NCBI GenBank assembly: GCA_002422345.1
Contig: DIUL01000064.1
Location: 1-15,116 of the forward strand
Origin: Acetobacteraceae bacterium UBA6159
Lineage (GTDB): Bacteria > Pseudomonadota > Alphaproteobacteria > Acetobacterales > Acetobacteraceae
Direction: 5' to 3'
DNA length: 15,116 nt
The position numbers and the translations under genes are program-made. Below are positions 5,994 to 12,219 of this stretch, one piece after another. Below the pieces are notes generated by a model, which was not told where the DNA came from, made no database searches, and saw only the letters and a list, made by a program, of their open reading frames with translations. The first letter of the stretch is position 1. Each line of letters begins with the position of its first letter.

Positions 5994-7649
5994 TCAAACC
6001 CCCACGGGGCGCATCCGGGGCGGCAGGGTGGCCAGGCTTTCCGTCGTGTCGAAGTCACGCAGGACGCCGTCATCGGCCATCTCGACCTCGACCACGGCCT
6101 CGGCGTGCTTGCCGACCAGGAAGCGCGCACCGGAATCGCCCGAGATCGCCAGGATTTCCGCGAAGTAGCGCCGGTCCCACAGCATCGGGTTGCCCTGCTT
6201 GCCGCGGAACGTGGGCAGGACGATCAGGCGCCCCTCATCGGGGTCGTACATCTGCATCAGGCGGTCGATCATCCGCCCCGTCACCAGCGGCATGTCGCCA
6301 AGGCAGACGATGGCGGCGGCGCATTCCGGCGGCACGGCGGCGATGCCGGCCTTCAGGCTGGCGGACAGGCCCTCGGCGTAGTCGGGCGCGTGGACATATT
6401 GCACAGGCCGGCCGCCCAACGCGTGCTCCACCTGTTCGGCCTGGTGACCGGTGACGACCAGGATGGGTCGGGCCTTGGAGGACAGAACGTTGTCGACCAC
6501 CCGGGCGATCATGGGCTTGCCGGCCTTGTCGGCGACCAGCAGCTTGTTGTGCGGCGCCATCCGGCGGGACCGGCCGGCCGCCATCACCACCGCGGCGATG
6601 GTGGGACGCGACCGCGGTTCGGCGCCCGAGCGCGGGGTCGCCGGCGCCTTTTCCCGCGGCAGGGGCCTGGTGTCGATTTCCTTCAGCAGCCCGCCCACGC
6701 CCATCCGCATCAGGTCGGGCCCAGTCACGGGGATGCCGGCGAACAGGCGGGTCAGGACGAAGTCGATGCCGTTCATCTTGGGGCTGCGGGCGCAGCCGGG
6801 CAGCACCAGCGCGGGGCGTTCCCCGATCCGGCCCAGGCAGATCAGGTTGCCGGGATCGACGGGCATGCCGAAATGCACGATCTCTCCGCCCGCCCGCACG
6901 ATCCCCGCGGGCCCGACATCGCGCCGGTCGACGACGGCCGAGGCGCCGATCACCAGCAGCAGGTCTGCGCCGGCGGCGATCAGGCCTTCCAGCGCATGGG
7001 CGACCGCTTCCTCGGTATGCGTGCAACGGACCGCCGGCAGCATGGTGCCGGTCAGTTGGGTCACCCGCGCCTCGGTCACCTCGATCGTCTTGTCGATGAC
7101 GCTGTCCTTGAAGCCAGGCAGGTCGGTGACCACGAGGCCGACCTTGAGCGGCTGGAACGGATGCAGGCTGAGCGGGGAGCCGCCCTGGCGCGTCATCGCC
7201 TCGGCGACCGCGAGCATGGTGCCGGGGACGGAGAACGGGATGATCTTGATGGTCGCGACCAGGTCACGCTGCGCGACGACCGCGCAGTCGGGCAGGGTGC
7301 CGACCGTGAGCGACTCGTCGATCGCGTTCAGGCGGTCGATCTTGGCGGCATCGACGCGCAGCAGGCCGGGGACCTCGGCCGACAGGTTGACCCGGCCGGT
7401 GGCGGCGCGGGAGCGGGCGATCAGCGGCGACACCAGCGGGGTGGCCAGCCGGTCGGCGGCCAGGTCTTCCGGCACGTCGCCGGGTTCGAGCTGGGCGCAG
7501 ATGACCTCGGTCCGGCCGGCTTCGGCCAGCGCGGCCAGCGCGGCCTCATCCAGCAGCGTGCCCTTGCGGATCATCCGTTCGCCGGCGCGCTGGCTGTGCG
7601 CCAGGATCGCGCCGCGCGCTTCGTCCAGTGGGACGGAGCCGAATTTCAT
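5994..7649 (-). CDS. Molybdopterin-binding domain / MocA-like nucleotidyltransferase fusion protein
   Basis: The protein has 551 residues and two parts. Residues 1 to about 340 resemble MoeA/CinA-type molybdopterin-binding proteins, with GASAVVDRRD at 235-244 in place of the MoeA GG-S-x-G-x-x-D loop and a later VLPGCARSPK. Residues about 350-551 are an NTP-transferase domain: MAAGRSRRM (356-364) with NK (368-369), then LGDMP and QGNPMLW. The AAG form of the first motif is typical of MocA, the CTP:molybdopterin cytidylyltransferase, rather than MobA (AGG), so the likely product is the cytidine dinucleotide cofactor used by xanthine-oxidase-family enzymes. The join with a MoeA-like domain suggests metal insertion and nucleotide addition on one chain. 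The start ATG overlaps the upstream xdhC stop as ATGA, so translation is probably coupled. It is the last gene of the cluster. Confidence 0.88.
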   Translation of the reverse strand: MKFGSVPLDEARGAILAHSQRAGERMIRKGTLLDEAALAALAEAGRTEVICAQLEPGDVPEDLAADRLATPLVSPLIARSRAATGRVNLSAEVPGLLRVDAAKIDRLNAIDESLTVGTLPDCAVVAQRDLVATIKIIPFSVPGTMLAVAEAMTRQGGSPLSLHPFQPLKVGLVVTDLPGFKDSVIDKTIEVTEARVTQLTGTMLPAVRCTHTEEAVAHALEGLIAAGADLLLVIGASAVVDRRDVGPAGIVRAGGEIVHFGMPVDPGNLICLGRIGERPALVLPGCARSPKMNGIDFVLTRLFAGIPVTGPDLMRMGVGGLLKEIDTRPLPREKAPATPRSGAEPRSRPTIAAVVMAAGRSRRMAPHNKLLVADKAGKPMIARVVDNVLSSKARPILVVTGHQAEQVEHALGGRPVQYVHAPDYAEGLSASLKAGIAAVPPECAAAIVCLGDMPLVTGRMIDRLMQMYDPDEGRLIVLPTFRGKQGNPMLWDRRYFAEILAISGDSGARFLVGKHAEAVVEVEMADDGVLRDFDTTESLATLPPRMRPVGV

Positions 7650-8344
7650 GTCCCGCGCTGCGGGGCGAGGGGGGAGCCGCGGCGGACGGCGATGATCTCG
7701 GCTATGGCCGAGACGGCGATTTCGGTGGCCGTCACCGCCTCGATATTCAGGCCGACGGGGCCCTTGATGCGCGCGAGGGCGGCTTCGGTGTGTCCCAGGT
7801 CGGTCAGGCGCTTGAGGCGAGCGGCATGGGTGCGGCGGGAGCCGAGGGCGCCGATGTAGAAGGCATCGGATTTCAGGGCACGGTCGAGGGCCGGGTCGTC
7901 CAGCTTGGGATCGTGGGTCAGAGTCACGACGGCGGTGCGGCTGTCGGGGCGAAGCGCCTCCATCGCCTCATCCGGCCAGTCGGTGGAAATGGTGACGCCG
8001 GGGAACCGCTCGTCGGAGGCGAAGGAGCGGCGGGGATCGACCACGGTGACCGCGAAGCCGCACTGGGCGGCGAAGGGGGCGAGGGCCTGGGCGATATGGA
8101 CCGCGCCGACGATCACCAGGCGCAAAGGCGGGTTGTAGGCGTGGAGGAACCAGTCCTCTCCGCCGATCTTGTGGGTGCCGTTTTCATCCGAGGCCAGCAC
8201 GCCGGCGGCGGCTTCGTTCAGTTCGGCCGGGGCGGCGGGGTCAGGCAGCAGGCGCTGTTCGCCCGAGGGCAGGCGTGTCGCGAGCACCACGGGCCGCTTG
8301 TCGCGTTTGGCCTGTTCCAGGGCGGCGAGGATATCGGGGGTCAT
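7646..8344 (-). CDS. XdhC family protein, C-terminal Rossmann (XdhC_C) type
   Basis: The protein has 232 residues. The Rossmann domain starts around residue 75 with VIVGAVHIAQAL, where the common G-x-G-H-V form is altered, followed by VVDPRRSFASDERFP (101-115), THDP (143-146), YIGALGSRR (163-171) and a C-terminal PVGLNIEA...TEIAVSAIAEI. XdhC proteins bind the molybdenum cofactor, help its sulfuration, and deliver it to xanthine-oxidase-family enzymes. Here the CoxI-type N-terminal half is a separate gene (8504-8830). The start at 8344 was chosen for AGGAG with a 7-nt spacer and because the open frame upstream to 8479 is only the antisense of a hairpin repeat. The stop overlaps the next start (ATGA). 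Confidence 0.88.
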   Translation of the reverse strand: MTPDILAALEQAKRDKRPVVLATRLPSGEQRLLPDPAAPAELNEAAAGVLASDENGTHKIGGEDWFLHAYNPPLRLVIVGAVHIAQALAPFAAQCGFAVTVVDPRRSFASDERFPGVTISTDWPDEAMEALRPDSRTAVVTLTHDPKLDDPALDRALKSDAFYIGALGSRRTHAARLKRLTDLGHTEAALARIKGPVGLNIEAVTATEIAVSAIAEIIAVRRGSPLAPQRGT

Positions 8345-8388
8345 GGTCAGGCTCCTGGAAGCAGGTCGTGGCGTTGTTGTCTTCTTCC

Positions 8389-8489
8389 CCCTCCCCCCTT
8401 GAGGGGGAGGGCCGGGGTGGGGGGTCATCGCGGCACGGTACCCGGGGGTGTCACCCCTCACCCCAACCCTCTCCCGCAAGGGGAGAGGG
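8389..8489. repeat. REP-like inverted hairpin pair
   Basis: Hairpin one pairs CCCTCCCCC (8389-8397) with GGGGGAGGG (8403-8411). Hairpin two pairs CCCTCTCCC (8467-8475) with GGGAGAGGG (8481-8489) around a GCAAG loop. Between them, GGGGTGGGGGGTCA and TCACCCCTCACCCC form a further imperfect inverted repeat, so the element is two similar units head to head, like a BIME. Sequences of this CCCTCTCCC-GCAAG-GGGAGAGGG type are common intergenic repeats in proteobacteria as I recall. It fills most of the 159-bp gap between the two xdhC genes. Confidence 0.75.
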
Positions 8490-8503
8490 GGCGTTGACGG
8501 GGG

Positions 8504-8830
8504 TCAGTTCAGCTTTTCGACGAAGACCTTCACCTTGCCGCCGCAGGCGAGGCCGACTTCCCAGGCGCGTTCGTGGGTGACGCCGAAATCGAGCAACTGC
8601 GGGACGCCCGATTCGATGGTCTTCATGGCGGCCTCGGCCACCGCGCCCTCGATACAGCCGCCGGAGACGGAGCCGGCCATGCGGCCCGACTTGGTCACCG
8701 CGAGCTGGCTGCCGGCGGGGCGGGGGGAACTGCCCCAGGTTTCGGTGACGGTGGCGATGGCGACGAGTTCCCCCGCGGCGCGCCAGGCGGCGGCGGTGCT
8801 CAGGACGTCCTCGAATTCGTTCATGCTCAT
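8504..8830 (-). CDS. XdhC N-terminal (CoxI) domain protein
   Basis: The protein has 108 residues and is essentially one XdhC_CoxI domain. The signature GSSPRPAG lies at 33-40, GSVSGGCIE at 53-61, and GLACGGKVKVFVE at 93-105. Full-length XdhC proteins carry this domain fused in front of the Rossmann domain; here the Rossmann part is the next gene. The two conserved cysteines (C59 and C96) sit in the GGC motifs. The first of two in-frame ATGs (8830) is preferred because AAGGA lies just upstream with proper spacing. It starts 31 bp after the coxE-like stop, so the genes are probably one operon. The role is assembly of the sulfurated molybdenum cofactor for a xanthine-oxidase or CO-dehydrogenase-type enzyme. 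Confidence 0.88.
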   Translation of the reverse strand: MSMNEFEDVLSTAAAWRAAGELVAIATVTETWGSSPRPAGSQLAVTKSGRMAGSVSGGCIEGAVAEAAMKTIESGVPQLLDFGVTHERAWEVGLACGGKVKVFVEKLN

Positions 8831-8861
8831 GACGCTATCCTTTCAGCGTTTGGCGCGAAAG

Positions 8862-10058
8862 TCATTGTGGGCGGGGCCGCGATGCTGCCCTGGACGGGGC
8901 AGGGCGGGACAGCAGATCGACCAGCGCCCGCAGGCTGGAGAGGTTGTGGATCGGCCTGAATTCATCGACATGCGGCAACATAACCCGGATGCCCTGTGAT
9001 TTTGGCTCGAAACCACTCCAACGCAACAGGGGATTGAGCCAGATCAGACGCCGGCACGACCGGTGCAGCCGATCCATGTTTTCGGCCAGGCCCACCGCGC
9101 CGTCTCGATCCAGCCCGTCGGTGATCAGCAGGACCATTGCCCCCTGGCCTAGCACCCGGCGTGCCCAGCGCTTGTTGAACAGGGCGAGGGTCTCTCCGAT
9201 TCGGGTGCCGCCGGACCAGTCGGGGACGATATGGGAGACCATCTGGAACGCGACCTCCGGATCGCGCGCGCGCAACTGTCGCGTGACGTTGGAAAGCCGT
9301 GTCCCGAACAGGAACACATGCACGCGGTCGCGATCATTCGCCACGGCGTGCAGGAAGTGCATCAAAATCTGCGCGTAGCGGCCCATCGACCCCGAAATAT
9401 CACACAGCACGACCAGCGGCGGCGGGCGGGTGATCCGGCGGGCGCGGGCGATCGCCGTGATCTCTCCGCCCTGGCGCAGGCTGGCGCGAATCGTCCGCCT
9501 CAGGTCGGTCACCGGCCCTGACGGATCCGCGCGTCTGCGTCGCGTACGGCGCAGGTCGAGCGGCAAGGCGAGTCGCCTGATCTCCCGCTTCGCCGCGGCG
9601 ATCTCCTCGGCGCTCATGGCCTCGAAGTCCATCTGCTGCAGCCGCTCCTGGTCGGAGACGGTCATTACCGCGTCCTGCACCGGCGGTTCATCCTGCGGCG
9701 CGGGCGGCGGCTGGTTTTTCGGCGCGAAGGCCTCGGCCACCCGGCGGGAGCCTGGCGGCGGGCGGTCGTAGCGCTTCTCCTTCTGCGCCTCCAGCAAGGC
9801 CATCGCGACGGCCTGTTCCGCGGCGGTCGGATCGCGCCAGAACAGGGCGAAGGCCTGGTCGAAGACCGGCTGATGCTCATGCCGGTGGATCATGACGCTG
9901 CGCAGGGCAACCCGGGTCTCGGTCTTCGAGGTAAGGTCGATTCGCGTCAGGGCCTGCTGGGCGGCGATGGCCTCGGCCGGCCCCACGGGCAGGCCGGCCC
10001 GCCGAAGCAGGCGGGCGAAGTGCATGACGTTGGCGGCAAGGGTGGGGGCGTCTGACAT
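8862..10058 (-). CDS. coxE: CoxE-like VWA domain protein
   Basis: The protein has 398 residues, normal for the CoxE family. The N-terminal helical part (NVMHFARLLRRAGLPVGP) is typical. A central low-complexity P/Q/E segment lies near residues 105-125. A basic DLRRTRRRR stretch and DLRRTIRASLRQGG then precede the von Willebrand factor A domain, with a MIDAS motif DISGSM at 220-225 and a later LLITDGLDRDG. In the CO-dehydrogenase system CoxE works with the AAA ATPase CoxD in maturing the CuSMo active site; related pairs serve other molybdenum hydroxylases. No coxD is adjacent. The ATG at 10058 has no recognisable Shine-Dalgarno (upstream is pyrimidine-rich), so start and translation mode are uncertain; the open frame extends further into repeat sequence and was cut back. 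It is the first gene of the minus-strand cluster. Confidence 0.87.
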   Translation of the reverse strand: MSDAPTLAANVMHFARLLRRAGLPVGPAEAIAAQQALTRIDLTSKTETRVALRSVMIHRHEHQPVFDQAFALFWRDPTAAEQAVAMALLEAQKEKRYDRPPPGSRRVAEAFAPKNQPPPAPQDEPPVQDAVMTVSDQERLQQMDFEAMSAEEIAAAKREIRRLALPLDLRRTRRRRADPSGPVTDLRRTIRASLRQGGEITAIARARRITRPPPLVVLCDISGSMGRYAQILMHFLHAVANDRDRVHVFLFGTRLSNVTRQLRARDPEVAFQMVSHIVPDWSGGTRIGETLALFNKRWARRVLGQGAMVLLITDGLDRDGAVGLAENMDRLHRSCRRLIWLNPLLRWSGFEPKSQGIRVMLPHVDEFRPIHNLSSLRALVDLLSRPAPSRAASRPRPQ

Positions 10059-10078
10059 CGGGGGAAGAGGACCCCGAG

Positions 10079-10350
10079 GCGGGTTTGGGCGCAAGAGGCG
10101 GGGCTTTGCCCCGAGCCCCACCAGGAGGGCGCTGCCCTCCTGGACTTCCCGCCAAGGGCCGAGCCCTTGGAACCGGTACTTGGGGGGATTCCGGGAGGGG
10201 CTGAGGTGATGTTGCAATTACAGCCTCAGCCCCTCCCGGAATCCCCCCAACCAATGGTTTCCAAAGGGCTGTGCCCTTTGGTGGGGTCCAGGGGCACAGC
10301 CCCTGGCGGGGTCCCGGGGCAGCGCCCCGCATTCTTTTTCCCAAACCCGC
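10079..10350. repeat. 272-bp mosaic palindrome with triloop hairpins
   Basis: The element starts with GCGGGTTTGGG (10079-10089) and ends with its exact reverse complement (10340-10350). Each arm has the same order of parts from outside in. Hairpin one is at 10099-10113 and 10315-10329 (6-bp stems). Hairpin two is at 10121-10143 and 10288-10306 (10 and 8 bp). Hairpin three is at 10152-10170 and 10261-10281 (8 and 9 bp). A central inverted repeat follows. All six small hairpins are perfect stems with exactly 3-nt loops. The stems differ between arms yet always stay paired. It accounts for most of the 336-bp gene-free stretch 10059-10394; no coding gene is seen there. Confidence 0.9.
10180..10250. 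repeat. Perfect 27-bp inverted repeat at the palindrome centre
   Basis: Bases 10180-10206 (TTGGGGGGATTCCGGGAGGG followed by GCTGAGG) are the exact reverse complement of 10224-10250. The loop is 17 nt (10207-10223, TGATGTTGCAATTACAG) and is noticeably AT-rich inside a GC-rich element. Confidence 0.95.
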
Positions 10351-10379
10351 TTGACGAGCCTTTCCAGCCGCCCTAGAAG
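10351..10379 (+). promoter_or_regulatory. Sigma-70-type promoter of tRNA-Asp
   Basis: TTGACG (10351-10356), a 17-nt spacer, and TAGAAG (10374-10379) lie 15 bp before the first base of the tRNA. The CGCTTGAC context is common at stable-RNA promoters of alphaproteobacteria. The -35 box begins at the base after the mosaic palindrome ends. Confidence 0.7.
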
Positions 10380-10394
10380 CCGGCCCTCGCTGAT

Positions 10395-10471
<77 letters not shown>

Positions 10472-10501
10472 GCCTGTTTCCCTTATATTTTCAATCGATC
10501 C

Positions 10502-10529
10502 TTGCCATTTGGCCACCGCCCCCTATGGC
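10502..10529 (+). promoter_or_regulatory. Possible promoter of the nuo operon
   Basis: TTGCCA (10502-10507), a 16-nt spacer, and TATGGC (10524-10529) is the best pair I can find in the 180-bp gap between tRNA-Asp and nuoA. A leader of about 115 nt would follow, in which ATGCAGG (10576-10582) and CCTGCAT (10624-10630) could pair. Read-through from the tRNA promoter is an alternative, since no terminator hairpin follows the tRNA. Confidence 0.25.
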
Positions 10530-10651
10530 GGTTCCGATCGGTTGGGGTTATGGTCCGGGCCGACGCGATCCGCGCATGCAGGTCCAGGCTGGGTCCAGAC
10601 GATCCGGGCTGGTTTGCGCGCGGCCTGCATCACGCCTATTGGGGATCCGAC

Positions 10652-11017
10652 ATGCAGCCTGTCCTCTTTGAATACCTGCCGATCCTGGTGTTCCTGGTGA
10701 TTGCCGGGGGCATCGGCATTGCGATGATCGGCGGTTCGCTGCTGGCGGCGCGCCAGAAGCCGTATCCGGAAAAACTGTCCGCGTATGAATGCGGGTTCGA
10801 GGCGTTCGATGACGCCCGCCGCCGGTTCGACGTGCGGTTTTATCTGGTCGCGATCCTGTTCATCATCTTCGACCTGGAAGTCGCGTTCCTGTTCCCCTGG
10901 GCGGTTTCGCTGGGCGACATCGGTCCGTTTGGATTCTGGTCGATGATGGCGTTCCTGGGCGTCCTGACGGTTGGGTTCATCTACGAATGGTGCAAGGGCG
11001 CGTTGGATTGGGAATGA
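10652..11017 (+). CDS. nuoA: NADH-quinone oxidoreductase subunit A
   Basis: The protein has 121 residues, the usual length for this membrane subunit of respiratory complex I, which passes electrons from NADH to quinone while pumping protons. Three transmembrane helices are visible at about 9-30, 63-85 and 91-113. The conserved loop YECGFE (45-50) and the acidic pair D74/E76 in IFDLEVAF are present, as are FDVRFYL and the final YEWxKGALDW. The start at 10652 has GGGGA about 6 nt upstream. The open frame extends upstream without family similarity. It is the first gene of the nuo operon, with nuoB starting 4 bp after its stop. Confidence 0.96.
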   Translation: MQPVLFEYLPILVFLVIAGGIGIAMIGGSLLAARQKPYPEKLSAYECGFEAFDDARRRFDVRFYLVAILFIIFDLEVAFLFPWAVSLGDIGPFGFWSMMAFLGVLTVGFIYEWCKGALDWE

Positions 11018-11021
11018 CACC

Positions 11022-11579
11022 ATGAGCGATCAGTCCGTCACCATTGCCTATAACCGCGATCACCTGCCGCCGGGTCCGGCGCAGGACGCGGTGATCCGTT
11101 CCATCACCGGTGAAATGGCCGACAAGGGGTTCCTGGTCGCCAACATCGACAAGGTGGTGAACTGGGCGCGCACCGGCAGCCTGTGGCCGATGACCTTCGG
11201 TCTCGCCTGCTGCGCGGTGGAGATGATCCACGCCTACATGCCGCGCTATGACCTGGATCGCATGGGGATCATCCCGCGCGCGTCGCCGCGACAGAGCGAC
11301 GTGATGATCGTCGCCGGCACGCTGACCAACAAGATGGCTCCCGCGCTCCGCAAGGTCTACGACCAGATGCCGGAACCGCGCTGGGTGATTTCGATGGGAA
11401 GCTGCGCCAATGGCGGCGGCTACTATCATTACTCCTATTCCGTGGTGCGGGGCTGCGACCGGGTCGTTCCGGTCGATGTCTATGTGCCGGGCTGCCCGCC
11501 GACGGCCGAGGCCTTGGTCTACGGCATTATGCAGTTGCAGAAGAAGATCCGCAGGACGGGGACGATCCTTCGTGGGTGA
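11022..11579 (+). CDS. nuoB: NADH-quinone oxidoreductase subunit B
   Basis: The protein has 185 residues. It carries the terminal [4Fe-4S] cluster N2, which reduces quinone at the junction of the peripheral and membrane arms of complex I. The four ligands are visible: the tandem cysteines C63-C64 in GLACCAVE, C128 in GSCANGG, and C158 in PGCPP. The family stretch RASPRQSDVMIVAGTLTNKMAP is intact. The start at 11022 lies 4 bp after nuoA, and the end overlaps nuoC by 8 bp if the GTG start of nuoC is used. Nothing is missing. Confidence 0.97.
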   Translation: MSDQSVTIAYNRDHLPPGPAQDAVIRSITGEMADKGFLVANIDKVVNWARTGSLWPMTFGLACCAVEMIHAYMPRYDLDRMGIIPRASPRQSDVMIVAGTLTNKMAPALRKVYDQMPEPRWVISMGSCANGGGYYHYSYSVVRGCDRVVPVDVYVPGCPPTAEALVYGIMQLQKKIRRTGTILRG

Positions 11580-12219
11580 AACAACCGAAACCGAGGCGCC
11601 GCCGCCGCCGCCGCCTCCCACGCCGCTGGAACTGTTGGGCCATGCGGTGGGTGCCGTTCCCGGGATTCGCGGTGTGCGAATCGAGCGGGACGAACTGATC
11701 GCCGACGCCGATCGCGACCAGTTGGTGGCCGTGATGATCGCTCTCCGCGATGGAGAAGGCCTGGCGTTCGAGCAGGTGATGGACATCTGCGGAGTCGACT
11801 GGCCCACGCGGCCGGACCGATTCGATGTCGTCTACAACCTGCTCTCCGTGTCGATGAACCAGCGGGTGCGCGTGGTCGTCACGACGGATGAGGTCGTGCC
11901 CGTGCCGTCCGTCCATACCGTGTGGCCCGCCGCCACCTGGTGGGAGCGTGAGGCGTGGGACCTGTTCGGTATCGTGTTCTCGGGCCAGCCGGATTTGCGG
12001 CGTATCCTGACGGACTACGGATTCGAGGGGCATCCCCTCCGCAAGGACTTCCCGCTGACCGGCTATGTCGAGGTTCGCTATGACGAGGACCGCAAGTCCG
12101 TCGTCTATGAACCGGTGAAACTGGTGCAGGATTTCCGCAGCTTCGATTTCCTCTCTCCGTGGGAGGCGTTGACGTCCCTGCCGGGTGACGAGAAGGCCCA
12201 TAGGGGTAAAGGGGCATGA
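11572..12219 (+). CDS. nuoC: NADH-quinone oxidoreductase subunit C, GTG start
   Basis: The protein has 215 residues when started at GTG 11572. The 30-kDa subunit signature is clear: WEREAWDLFGIVFSG from residue 124, then DLRRILTDYGFEGHPLRKDFP and TGYVEVRYD. The subunit scaffolds the peripheral arm next to NuoD. No in-frame ATG exists before the conserved core, and the GTG (overlapping nuoB by 8 bp) has a GGGGA run 10-13 nt upstream, so a GTG start is the best reading. Residues 10-16 are seven prolines in a row (five CCG, then CCT and CCC), unusual so close to the start, where ribosome stalling relieved by EF-P is expected. The C-terminus overlaps nuoD by 4 bp (ATGA). NuoC is separate from NuoD here, unlike the fused form of Escherichia coli. 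Confidence 0.94.
   Translation: MGETTETEAPPPPPPPTPLELLGHAVGAVPGIRGVRIERDELIADADRDQLVAVMIALRDGEGLAFEQVMDICGVDWPTRPDRFDVVYNLLSVSMNQRVRVVVTTDEVVPVPSVHTVWPAATWWEREAWDLFGIVFSGQPDLRRILTDYGFEGHPLRKDFPLTGYVEVRYDEDRKSVVYEPVKLVQDFRSFDFLSPWEALTSLPGDEKAHRGKGA

Noticed and set aside
6105..7859. 584-codon plus-strand open frame opposite the molybdopterin fusion gene
   Set aside because: The composition (His, Gln, Asp, Gly and Arg rich) is typical of antisense frames in GC-rich DNA, and the minus-strand protein has clear motifs over the same span.
8345..8479. N-terminal extension of the XdhC_C protein through the hairpin repeat
   Set aside because: The extra residues (Pro/Gly/Arg-rich) are only translated repeat sequence; the ATG at 8344 has a good Shine-Dalgarno and fits the family.
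10079..10350. Reading the repeat block as a CRISPR array or a single transcription terminator
   Set aside because: There are no equal direct repeats with unique spacers, and the block lies between divergently read units (coxE-like gene and tRNA-Asp), where a simple terminator is not needed.
10502..10651. Upstream in-frame extension of nuoA
   Set aside because: NuoA proteins begin at the ATG at 10652, and the added residues lack family similarity.
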